The position numbers and the translations under genes were made by a program. From Oryzias latipes (Eukaryota; Chordata; Actinopteri; Beloniformes; Adrianichthyidae), in assembly GCF_002234675.1 (NCBI RefSeq), contig NC_019871.2, positions 17,812,933 through 17,876,932 of the forward strand: DNA of 64,000 bases, written 5' to 3'. Below are positions 50,262 to 60,869 of the stretch, in pieces (within the stretch, counting starts at the first letter, position 1; each line of letters opens with the position of its first letter). Under the pieces are notes generated by a model. The model had not been told where the DNA came from. It ran no database searches and worked only from the letters and a program-made list of their open reading frames with translations.

Positions 50262-52530
50262 AATTCAATTCAATTACATTTTATTTGTATAGCCCAAAAT
50301 CACAACAACAGTCGTCTCGATGGGCTTCGAAGTAAAACATGAACTCAAAAGGATCATGAATACAAAGAGTTCAATAGGAAAATACTAAAATGAACTAACA
50401 AACTGACTAAGCTGTACTGGCATCCCTGGCCTTAGACCACCCTTCGCGGTAGGGAAAATCTCCTAAAAAAACGGGTTCCGGAAAAAACGAAGAAACCTCA
50501 GGGGTTACCCACATGAAAGAAGGATCCTCCCCCAGGACGGACAGGCGATTTACCAGAACTCTTAGAGAAGAATTAACTTATCTAACTCTACAACTACATA
50601 TATAAAGTCCAGCAGACAAGCTTCATCCAGCCGTGGTTGGGGTGACAGTCAGGGGCGCGAGTCAAGCCTGAGACAGGAACCACAGCCAGGTGTAGGAGCA
50701 GGAGCAGAGACGAGGTACTCGGTCAGGAACAGGAGCACGGATGAGCCAACTGGAGTCTGGAAGCACTCCCACTCCCCAGGAGGGGAGAGGAAAAGAGGGA
50801 CAATACATGAATCGCACTGTACCAAACAGAGGCATGGAGAACTAAATGATAAATGATGATCAAAAATAGAGGAGAGGAAGGGTAGAAGTAGATGAGAAAA
50901 GAGGACAGAACCCCAGTGCACCATAGTTACCCCAGCTTCAACTTCTAGCAGCCTTTTAAAACAAATAGTTGTTGTTATTAAGTTTAATTTAAACACATTA
51001 ACATTAAGTTAAATAATCTCTGAGTACTAACTAGTCTGACAATAAGCCTGTCCAAAGAGGAATGTTTTCAGTCTAACTTTGAATGTAGAAACTGAGTTGG
51101 CCTCTCTTACATGAACTGGGAACTCATTCCATAAAACAGGGGCTTGGTAGCTAAACGCTCCACCTCCAACTGTACTTTTACTAATTCTAGGAACCACAAG
51201 CAGTCCTGCATTTTGCGAGCAAAGTGTACTGTTTGGGTGGTAAGGGACTATGAGGTCCTTAATATAGGACGGGGCCATTCCATGTAAGGTCTTATAGGTT
51301 AATAGGAGGATCTTGAACTTGATTCTAGAATCAACTGGGAGCCAATGGAGCGAAACCAACACAGGAGTGATGTGATCTCTTCTGCTAGTTCCTGCTAACA
51401 ATCTAGCTGCTGCGTTCTGAACAAGCTGGAGACTTCTTAAGGAACTCTTAGGACACGCTGCTAACGAGGAGTTACAGTAATCTAGCCTCGACGTAACAAA
51501 TGCATGGATGAGTTTTTCAGCATCACTCTTAGAAAGTATATTTCTGATCTTAGCTATATTTTGCAGGTGAAAAAAGGCAGTTCTACACGCCTGAGATATG
51601 TTAGCCTTAAATTATAAATCCTGGTCAAATAAAACCCCAAGGTTTCTAACTGTGGAATTGGGGGCTATACTTACACCATCCAGGGAGACTATCTGAGCAG
51701 ACAGAGTATCTCTGAGGTTTTTAGGACCAAGTATAATGACCTCAGTTTTTTCTGGGTTCAAGAGGAGGTAATTAATTGTCATCCAGGTCTTGATGTCTCT
51801 GATGCAGGCATTCAGTTTTCATGGTTTTCAGGTTTCATGGATAAATACAACTGCATATCGTCGGCATAACAATGAAAATGAATGCTGTGTTTCCTGATTA
51901 TGTTTCCTAGGGGTAGCATATAAAGCGTTAACAGGAAGGGTCATAAGACTGAGCCCTGTGGGACTCCATAGGACCTGTGGGACTCGAGTGCACTGAGAGG
52001 AATGGCCATTTACATTAACGAACTGATACCTATCGGACAGATAGGATTTAAACCAGTGGAGAGCAGATCCTCTGATCCCTATGTCCTGCTCTAATCTATG
52101 GAGTAAAATACCGTGGACGATAGTGTCAAAGGCTGCACTGAGGTCTAACAGGACCAAAATAGAAAGTAGTCCCTTTTCTGAGGCCAATAACAAGTCATTA
52201 GAGACTCTAACTAGTGCAGTTTGCGTGCTGTGGTGGGGTCTAAACCCCGACTGAAAGTCTTAAAAGTGGCTGTTGTCCTGTAGGTGGCAGTAAAGCTGGT
52301 TAACTACAACTCTTTCTAGGATTTTAGAAATAAAGGGGAGGTTTGATATTGGTCTATAGTTGGCCAAGTTGTTAGGATCTAAACTGGGCTTTTTCAGAAG
52401 AGGTTTAACAACTGCATATTTAAAAGACTGTGGCACGTAACCCGTTTCCAGAGAGGTATTTATCATTGTTAATATGGAATCTTTAATTAGGGGAAAAGTT
52501 TATTTAAAAAGTCTAGTGGGAATTGGGTCT
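50262..52530 (-). mobile_element. L2-like LINE, 5'-truncated, minus strand
   Basis: On the minus strand the reverse transcriptase region starts at about 52.47 kb with [20 protein letters not shown] and [13 protein letters not shown]. It continues with LVLLDLSAAFDTIVHGILLH (RT motif A) and ends with ITPVLVSLHWLPVDSRIKFK and VLWNEFPVHVREANSVSTFK. The 3' end is 'tgtaattgaattgaatt'. Stops and frameshifts separate the pieces, so it is dead. The upstream endonuclease is missing (5' truncation, usual for LINEs). Confidence 0.8.
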
Positions 52531-52534
52531 AACA

Positions 52535-52850
52535 GACAAGTTGACCTAAGGATCAGCTTTGATTCTTCTTGTTTGCTGTGGTGATGGACAGACTGACAGA
52601 GGATGTTAAACGGGTATCTCTGTGGGCCATGGTGTTTGCAGGTGACCTGTGGATCTGTAGTGAGAGCAGGAAGCAGATGGAGAACCATTTTTAGAGTTTC
52701 ACAATATTAGAGTTTTAAATTGAAATAAACATCTGTTTAAGCGGTTTCATAATGTTGGACAGATATCTATATCCCTTCAGTTGTTCGCGAGGACTTTAAC
52801 ACAGAAGTTCTGTTCATAAACTTCCAAGTAGATAATATATTAAATTGCAG
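52535..52850 (+). repeat. Older LINE-like relic, right part
   Basis: The plus strand carries 'aaggatcagctttgattcttcttgtttgctgtggtg', and encodes VFAGDLWICSESRKQME, a decayed FADD reverse-transcriptase box. Its continuation 'gaaataaacatctgtttaagcggtttc' to 'aacttccaagtagataata' is repeated at 57.02-57.16 kb. Confidence 0.65.
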
Positions 52851-53625
52851 ACAAATTATGTTATTCTGTTGTTTTATGCCAATAACGTGTCTGGGGATTG
52901 ATTGCTCTCCTACCCCAGTTCTGCGTAAAACTCATGTTATTGTCAGTTCTGGTGCCATATAGACACTGTGTCTCTGGGTCTCTAACATGCAGTTTGTATT
53001 CATTTTATTGTGACATTCTTGGGTCATTATATTAAAGATCTGATATTAAATTTTGTCTTGTCAAACCAAATTTCAAGGAGATACTTGAATTTACCTGCCA
53101 ACAAGACTGACCTTTTTGTTGTCATGTTTGGAAGTTTGACATCCAACTTGTCTTTTTTGCAAACATCACAACCATGTTGTTCTTGGGTCCAGGAAATGGT
53201 GCCGCAATGAGAACTGCATGGGAACAGCAACAAAACAATCACAGCAACCAACTACATTTTCCTTTTGTCATCTATCTTTTGGAATTGAAATAAGTGGTGT
53301 GATGTGATAACTCCTGTTACTCATTTTAAGTGGTGTGACTGATGTCTTGTTGACACGGTGGGGTGCTATAGTCAGGCTTGTGAGGTGCAGATCTGACCTC
53401 AGGTGGCGTCCAAATATTGGTTGGACAGAGACACTTAAACCTTTATTCTTTAAGTAAATAAGACACAAAAACTGAATGATATATGAAAGACTTGCTGTCA
53501 CATAATTCCAGCACAATTATTAATCTCTCTTCCGTGATCAATTTTTAAACTGTAGGAACTTCTGTAAATTGGAAAGGATGCCATCTATACATCACTACCA
53601 AAAGTAGATCCCTGAGTGGTCAAAG
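52851..53625. other. Intergenic, no gene seen
   Basis: AT-rich; short ORFs on both strands resemble no family. Confidence 0.4.
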
Positions 53626-53629
53626 TTCA

Positions 53630-53862
53630 ACTGGTTTAACTTTCAACGCAAGTCCAATGGCCACATGTTTTGTACGTAGAGCCCAAAAATGGTCTTAAAA
53701 TGTGCGTAGCTACGTGTGAACGCGAGAGTTTTGACCAAGGAAGCCTGAAATGCACATTCCATATGCAGTACATATATGTAAACAAGTCTACAGACGCGTC
53801 TGGACTTTTCATTGAAAGTGCTTGAAGGTACGTTGCTGAGGGTGGTGTGAAGGTATATTTAT
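53630..53862 (-). repeat. Fragment related to the 1.1 kb MITE
   Basis: The minus strand reads 'cttcaagcactttcaatgaaaagtccagacgcgtctgtagacttg' type sequence, close to the MITE interior at 1.12-1.2 kb. Both ends are decayed ('gtacgttgctgagggtggtgtgaag'). Confidence 0.45.
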
Positions 53863-54080
53863 ACATTCATAGTTCAAATGTGGAAAACAGAGGTACCGGG
53901 ACCAGCAGGCCTTTGTACTTCTCATAGTAATGCATCTCCAAAGGAAGCGGTTAGGCAGAGATTTTTACACCGGATGCCCTTATTGATACAAGCCTATACA
54001 TAGATAGGAAGTAGCAAAGAGGGTCTAGCACTCATCCAAGAGTTTTTCCCAAGGATCCAAGGACTGGATGAAGCTCTTCG

Positions 54081-54115
<35 letters not shown>
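54081..54115. repeat. 35-nt poly(C) run
   Basis: Thirty-five consecutive C, the longest homopolymer in the window. Similar C runs lie at 54553-54568 and 56343-56360. Confidence 0.95.
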
Positions 54116-55109
54116 TGGTTTCCCAGGTGCCAGTGCTGCATGCAGGCAACTGAGCCATCCCTCCTATACAGAGACGGAGAGCTATATCTGGGTGGAGGTT
54201 TAGTGAAGGTAGTGGAAGTCCATGTGGGTGATTATGTACCTGGAGGAGTTTAGAGGCTGGGTACTTCAGCTTTTAGGCAACAGTGCCAATAAAGTCCAGG
54301 TAAGAACAAACCAGGTAAATCGTCCACCAATCCACACCATGAGATAATCCAGTGCAGAGCAGTAATAACAATAAAAACAAAAAATCTAACAGTGAGCAGC
54401 AGCTACAAGACATATCAGGATGAAAGCTTCCTGATCTATCTGAGAAGCCTCCAACTACATTGACATGAACCTGAGCCAGCTTCACAATCCGCCTCAGCTG
54501 AGCATGTTTGTAGCTATTAACAACTCCAGCAGCACTCAGTAGTTCTCCGATTCCCCCCCCCCCCCCCCAGCCATAAAACTCCTCCATGTTTTCCATGAAA
54601 GGCCTAATTAACAAATGCATAATTTTTTTTTCTATCTCCTGCAGTGGAAGTCTCAGAGAAGAACTAGGGGATGAACAGATACAGGATGAAAGGTTTTGAC
54701 GGAAAGGTGTAATATCTGAGTAATGCTGCAAAAAGGGGACTTTTGGGACAGTGTTCTTTAATAAAGCGTTTAAATGATACTGATAGTTGTTGATCTGATT
54801 TTCTAGTTTTTTCCTGCTTAAGAAAGTTTTTTATGCAGGAAAACATACTCTGAATGGGATATATTTTTTCTTTAGTGTTTGTATTAGTTTTAAATTTAAC
54901 ACAGCCCATAAACACCTTGATAAAAATCTACGATTTTAAGGTATGTACTACTGATGAAAGCATGTGTGCATCCTCTTTGTATGTTACACTTGTATTGATT
55001 TTGTGTCATATCTTGCATGTGACAAATTTGCAATTGGTCAAGAAGGGGAAAAGAGAGATGTCAGTTGTGCATTTTTTCCAAAAAAAAACATAAAACAGTA
55101 TTCCATGCT

Positions 55110-55240
55110 TTCATTACATCCCCGTTGGATCACTGTAACAATGTATCTCAGGCAGATGGGCTCCCCTCTGGCGCCTCCAGCTGGTCTAGATAGCTGCTGC
55201 TCATTTCCACTTGAAGTTTCAGTGAAGCCACATCATCCAT
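55110..55240 (+). repeat. Short L2-like LINE fragment
   Basis: Encodes LDHCNNVSQADGLPSGASSW and a run resembling LISTRSFSEATSSM. This is the usual L2 C-terminal region before the HWLPV motif, heavily decayed. Confidence 0.4.
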
Positions 55241-55559
55241 GTCTGTACATTTTAAAGTGTTCTTATGAGTGAACGAAAATGTCTTTTAAAAAATGTCTTA
55301 TCATCTCAATTCATAAAGAACTAGTTGGTTCTTTGAGCTTATCTCTTCATCCAGTCATGACGTTTGAACTTGCGAAAGGAACCAGACTTGTCTAAACTTC
55401 TACCGCTGGGTGGGTCTACCTACTGGGGTGTTTAGCCTAACCTGGTTTAACTATGAGGATGAACCTGATGATTGCACGCGCACATGGTGGCTTTAAAACT
55501 GACTGTAAATTGATTCTTGTTTTTAAATGAACGATAATATCAGAAACACGTGAAAAAGA

Positions 55560-55728
55560 CTTCTCGAGAATGTGTACCACCAGAGGTCGGCGGTAAGCTA
55601 GTGCGCACGCGTAGTGGCGCTTTGTGCGGTTGCCTTGGTAGCAGGAGGAGGAAGAGGCGGAACGTCTTAGTAGGACCCCTTATGAGGAGGACCGGAGCCG
55701 TGCAGAGTAACGTCAGGGGTTTATTAAG
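55560..55728 (+). promoter_or_regulatory. IFT20: IFT20 promoter and likely non-coding exon 1
   Basis: CpG-containing sequence with an RFX X-box, ending in the consensus donor TTAAG|GTGAGTG at 55728/55729. The coding exons begin about 2 kb downstream after an acceptor at 57692. A non-coding first exon is therefore likely; its 5' end cannot be fixed by eye. Confidence 0.55.
55629..55642 (+). promoter_or_regulatory. RFX X-box (ciliary gene regulatory motif)
   Basis: GTTGCCTTGGTAGC fits the imperfect palindrome GTTGCC(N2)GGYAAC with one mismatch in the right half. RFX factors bind such sites in the promoters of IFT genes (established knowledge), and the site lies about 90 bp upstream of the exon 1 donor. 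Confidence 0.6.
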
Positions 55729-56439
55729 GTGAGTGTCCGTTTCCACAACCAAAGTTTAGTTTACTATTCTTTACGAATGGTTAACGGAGGCTAACAGCTG
55801 TTAATTTGTCATCTCCTACGTATTAGCTCGTTAGCTGTTAGCCGCAAAAAATCGAAGAGGGGAAAAAAAGATGGTTGAGAGGTTCATACAACGTGTACAA
55901 ACACTTCTGCCAAAGTCTGAGACTGTGGAGCTCCAAGTTTAGAGGCATTTTTTGAGGTCGCCGGGACAGAAAAACTCAACGTTCTTGTTTACTCAGATCT
56001 AGTCTGAGTTTGTTGCTTATTTATTCATTTATTTTTGACGTATTTTCTTACTGTAGTGTAGAAAATCGATGCTTGTGACGTCACCCATAGATTTTTTTTT
56101 AAAGAAAACTTTATTATCTAAAATACACAAACAATGTGTGCAGATTAGTCACCAAAACAATTCTTGTGGCATGGATTACAGCTTTGAACGGCGCGATAAT
56201 CATTTAACGTGGTTAAAAACATGAAGGGGGGTTGTTTAGGTGTAAATGTAGAAATTAAAATAAATAATCTTCATTCATTGAATTGGTGCTAAATGGACTA
56301 AGATTCACAATAAAGATGAAAACAATTTGTACAGTAACACTACCCCCCCCCCCCCCCCCCGAAACCAGGAAGTACCCAACACTGCAGTGCTATGAAAGAC
56401 CGCTGGAGGCAGCATTTCACTAATTTTAATGTTTAAAAG

Positions 56440-57190
56440 TCTAGCCCAGCTCAAAAACTAAACAATGTATATTTTGTTTCTGACGCTTTTTGGATGTAGA
56501 GAGGGTATAACAGAGCCACACAATTACGCAAACTGCCACAAACACTTCATTATTATTGTTATTATTATTATTAATCAGATTAATCCATCCTGAACTCATC
56601 TGTTCAGGGGGGATGGAGGTTGGACTGCACCAAGGATCAGCTTTAATCCTTTTTGTTTGCTGTAGTGCTAGACAGACTGACAGAAGGACTGACAGGAATC
56701 TCTGTGGAGCGTGATGTCTGCAGATGACCTGTGGATCTGTAGTGAGCGCAGGGAGCAGAAGGAGGAACACTTTAGAGAGGTAAAGGTTTGTTCAGGAAAG
56801 GAGAGGAATGAAGGTTAGCTCCAGAAAGACTGAATGTGTAAATGAGAGGAACTAAAGAGGAACGGTGAGGTTACAGGGAGCAGAGGAGAAGAAGGTGGAG
56901 GACTTTAAATACATAGCTCAGAGGTGAAGAGGCGTGTGGAAGCAAATTGGAATGGGTGTAATTTGTGTGTTATTTTTATTTGCTAAAACGTTATTTTTGT
57001 AAAAGCTTTTAAGCGCAATTTTAGAGTTTTGAATTTAAATAAACATCTGTTTATGCGGTTTCGGAATGTTGGACAGACATCTTCATTCCTCCATTTGTTT
57101 CTGAAAACTTTTAACACTGACTGAAGGTCTGTTCATAAGCTTCCAAGTACATAATACTATGGTAAATTATATTATTTTGTCCTACTGGAC
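56440..57190 (+). repeat. LINE-like relic, uninterrupted copy
   Basis: Collinear with the two pieces flanking the L2-like insertion at 50.1-52.9 kb. Contains 'aaggatcagctttaatcctttttgtttgctgtag', an FADD-like region in broken frames (ADDLWICSERREQKEEHF) and 'ccagaaagactgaatgtgtaaatgagaggaac'. Coding is destroyed. Confidence 0.65.
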
Positions 57191-57700
57191 TGGACTAAAG
57201 TAATGCAGTTGCGGAATTTATCTGTTGTGTTAAAGAAATAGACAAGCCAAAATGCAAAGCTTTCAAATTACTTCTCAATCTTTGTCCTGTAAGGCAGTAA
57301 TTGTATCTTTCTAAACTCCTGCTGGTTGTTAACAGTCCATAACTGGACTTGTGGCTGACGCTAGACATCACTGGACTGTATCAGCATGTTTGGTAACTCT
57401 GGTACGGTCAGTAAAGTATTATGGTGAATGGAAGAAACGGTAAGCATCAGTCCCAAGTCCTTCAGTGTCCGTTACATCCAAAAGGATAAAGTCAAATCTA
57501 GCCTACATACATTCATCCATATGTGAAACAACTCTTTATAATAATTTTTTCATTTTAAAAGATGTTTTTTTTCTTTTTAGACTTTATAAAGAGTGTTTAT
57601 CATTGTGGATCAAACTCCTGCGTCTGTCAGGTGGTTAAACTGGTGCTGAGTGTTTGAGGAGTTTTGGAAATAACACAATATTTGACCCACAGGAGACTCC

Positions 57701-58681
57701 ATGGCTAAAGATCCGTTGGCTGAAGCTGGCTTCCACTTTGACGAGGTAAACAAGCTGCGGGTTCTAGAGCCAGATGTGAGCCAGAGCACGGCGGAGCTGA
57801 AGGAGGAGTGCAGAGAGTTTGTGGACAGTAAGAATCCACGGATCTGTTGTCCACCCCGTCCCACCCAAAGCTCCTATAGGTCTGTGTCTCTGCAGAGATC
57901 GGACAATTCCAGAAGATTGTGGGCGGTCTCATCAGCACAGTGGACGGGTTGGCCAAGGAGGCGGAGACTGAAAAGATGAAGGTGAGGCTCCCCTCTTCTC
58001 AGGTTAGGTCAAAACCTACAGTTCATCAGTGTTGGCAGTTATAGTTACCCAGTACTTAATCCTATAAGTAATAGATTTAACCAGTTGAATTATTCTATAA
58101 TAAAAGTAACCAATTTTAGCAGGAAAAAACTATTTACTTCACATTAAAGAAAAACTGTTTTTTGTAGATTTTTTGGACCAGTTTTAACAATTCAATTGGA
58201 ATGAGTAAAATAGACCCAAACTTTTATTTAACATTATTTACATTGGAGGAACTCCAACACCTTCTGGTAAGCTGCCCAGTTTCCTCCTGACAGACATGTT
58301 GTGGTGGAAAAGCTGCTGGAGCTGCGTTTGATTTACTGTTTTTAGTTTATGTCAAACATTCAGTAACCCGATCAAACAAAAACTGCTCCTCATTGGCTGA
58401 TATCACTTCCTGCAGGCCATTGGAGCCAGGAACCTTCTGACATCTGTGGCGAAGCAGAGGGAGGAGCATCAGCAGCTGCTAAAGGGTCTTATTGCTGAGA
58501 AGAAGATGCAGCTGGAGAGGTACCCCACCCCCCCCACCCCTCTAAATCCTGCAGGAGTGGCGTCCATGCTCCCTGCTAACAGCTGCTACTTTCTTTAAGG
58601 TACCGGGTGGAGTACGAAGCCCTTTCCCGGGTAGAGGCGGAGCAGAGCGAGTTCATCAACCAATTCATCCTGCAAAAGTGA
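57701..58681 (+). CDS. IFT20: IFT20, intraflagellar transport protein 20
   Basis: Subunit of the IFT-B complex that carries cargo along cilia; IFT20 also sits at the Golgi and sorts membrane proteins to the cilium. Four coding exons (57701-57827, 57896-57981, 58416-58519, 58600-58681) join in phase to 399 nt, giving 132 aa, the same length as the human protein. The start [20 protein letters not shown] and the block [13 protein letters not shown] then [11 protein letters not shown] match the family closely. The second half ([20 protein letters not shown] and on to FINQFILQK) is the coiled coil that pairs with IFT54. All borders are GT-AG (acceptors CCCACAG, TCTGCAG, CCTGCAG, TTTAAG). AATAAA at 58984-58989 ends the transcript. 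No defects seen. Confidence 0.96.
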
Positions 58682-58983
58682 GGCGGGACTCACCTGTCTG
58701 AGGCTGCTGCCTACAGCTTAAGCCACCCTGCTGTGGGGTCGGGGTGGTGGTGGTGGGAGGCTCCAGGACACCTTCCTGTTTGTCCCACATGTGTTGTCAC
58801 ACTGTGACCCCTCCACCCCCTTGCTCAGAGAGCACACACTCATCAAGGCGGCTGGTTTGTTTCCCGCTACACAAGATCCTGACATGGACATGAACTGAAA
58901 CTCAAACCTGGGTCGGACTCAGCAGGTGCTGTTTACATCTGTGCATGGGAGGGTGGAGCGGGCGCTGAGTAACTGAGATGTAC

Positions 58984-58989
58984 AATAAA
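58984..58989 (+). terminator. IFT20: IFT20 poly(A) signal
   Basis: AATAAA about 300 nt past the stop codon, followed by a T/G-rich stretch (gttttcatgttc). Confidence 0.75.
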
Positions 58990-59139
58990 GTTTTCATGTT
59001 CAAATGAGATCTGTTTCCTTCAGAGACACGATGAATATATAAACAATTCAAACACTATAAGTAGCAAAAACAACATTCCTCCCCTGAAAGAAAAAAAAAA
59101 AGGAAAACATCAAAAACCTTTTTGGCACTAAGCTGGACC

Positions 59140-59145
59140 TTTATT
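59140..59145 (-). terminator. LYRM9: LYRM9 poly(A) signal
   Basis: AATAAA on the minus strand about 115 nt past the LYRM9 stop. It lies about 150 bp from the IFT20 signal, so the two genes converge. Confidence 0.6.
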
Positions 59146-59260
59146 TTTTAGTAAAAAATCATGGAGTCATCCTGAAACCTGCTGATCTTTTGAGCCGCTG
59201 CAACATTGAGGACTTCCCAAGCTTTGTCACATTTGGAAACAGAGGGTGAGGGTAGCACGG

Positions 59261-59826
<566 letters not shown>

Positions 59827-60059
59827 CTAGTTGGTGTGATGAGGAGAGGGCTTGATGGAGGCCGAAGACCCGTGAATCTCCTGACTCTTTTAATTCCTGA
59901 TAATTACGGGTTTTTTCTCAAGGAAATTCTCTCCCAACGTTTGTCTTCTGGTGTTTTAAATAAAGGTTTTGAAAAAAAGGTTGGTTTGGGGTTAGGACGT
60001 ACGTAGGTCGCCAGCGAAAACGGTATCACTCTATCACTCACCACAGCGACCGATCACGC

Positions 60060-60215
60060 AACGTGGACAACGTCACGCATCCGCACAGACCTGAAGAAGA
60101 CGTAGCCGATGCAAAAAAAAAAAGACGTAGCCGATGCTACTTAATCTGACGGGAAAAAAAACATCTGTCGGTTGTTTACGCTGGGAGCACAATGCGCATG
60201 CGCAAATAGTACACT
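60060..60215 (-). promoter_or_regulatory. LYRM9: Likely LYRM9 promoter with NRF1 palindrome
   Basis: A CpG-containing stretch upstream of LYRM9 with TGCGCATGCGCA at 60193-60204, a perfect fit to the NRF1 consensus YGCGCAYGCGCR. NRF1 drives many nuclear genes for mitochondrial proteins. A 16-bp direct repeat, AAGACGTAGCCGATGC, occurs at 60097-60112 and 60122-60137, separated by nine A. Confidence 0.5.
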
Positions 60216-60474
60216 TAATACTATTTCTTTGTTTTACGTCGCTTGGCAAACAAAAGAATAGCACATTACCGCCACCACCTGGTCTGGAAGGTGGGTCGAG
60301 GGCTTTATCATGTCAATAGATTTGACATGTCCTACTCAGGGCATTTTATGTTTGTCCCATCAGGCGTGTACTGCTTAAAAATTTGATCAAATATATATTA
60401 CTAGTTTTTTTAAATTTCATATTCAATGGAATTTTCATTTATTGAATCTGTTTTTAGTGTGTCTTTATGCTTTG

Positions 60475-60640
60475 CATAATATTTACATTTCAATATTACA
60501 TCCTCCATAGTGGCCCTGTGACAGACTGGCGACCTGTCCAGGGTGTACCCTGCCTTCGCCCATGAGTGGCCAGGATAGGCTCCAGCAGCCCTGTGACCCC
60601 GAAAGGGACAAAACGGGTTTACAAGATGAATAAATATGAA
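60475..60640 (+). repeat. Fish interspersed repeat, 3' part
   Basis: Contains 'tggccctgtgacagactggcgacctgtccagggtgtaccctgcc' and 'aggataggctccagcagccctgtgaccc', the same family as the repeats at 29.4 and 30.2 kb. Confidence 0.7.
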
Positions 60641-60659
60641 TCTTCCACAGTTTCTATAT

Positions 60660-60790
60660 CCTGACAAAGTCAACTTTATTGTCGATTTTTCACATGTGCA
60701 TCACATACAATGAATCGAAATTCCGTTTCTTACTCTCTCATGTCTGTTCAAGAGAAAAAAGAAAATAAATAAAAGGAAAGAAAAGAAAGA
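60660..60790 (-). repeat. LINE 3'-end fragment
   Basis: 'acaaagtcaactttattgtcgatttttcac' to 'aattccgtttcttactctc' is the complement of a common fish LINE tail. Probably belongs to a LINE in minus orientation and is separated from it by the plus-strand LINE. Confidence 0.45.
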
Positions 60791-60869
60791 CAATTTACAA
60801 CATTAGCTATTAAAGTGCAAGTGCACTTAAGGCAGTATCTCAAGGCAGCGGGGAAGGGGGGGGTCACCC

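Noticed and set aside
54068-54253. Proline-run ORF in the plus strand
   Set aside because: The prolines come from the 35-nt poly(C) run; nothing else in the frame looks like protein.
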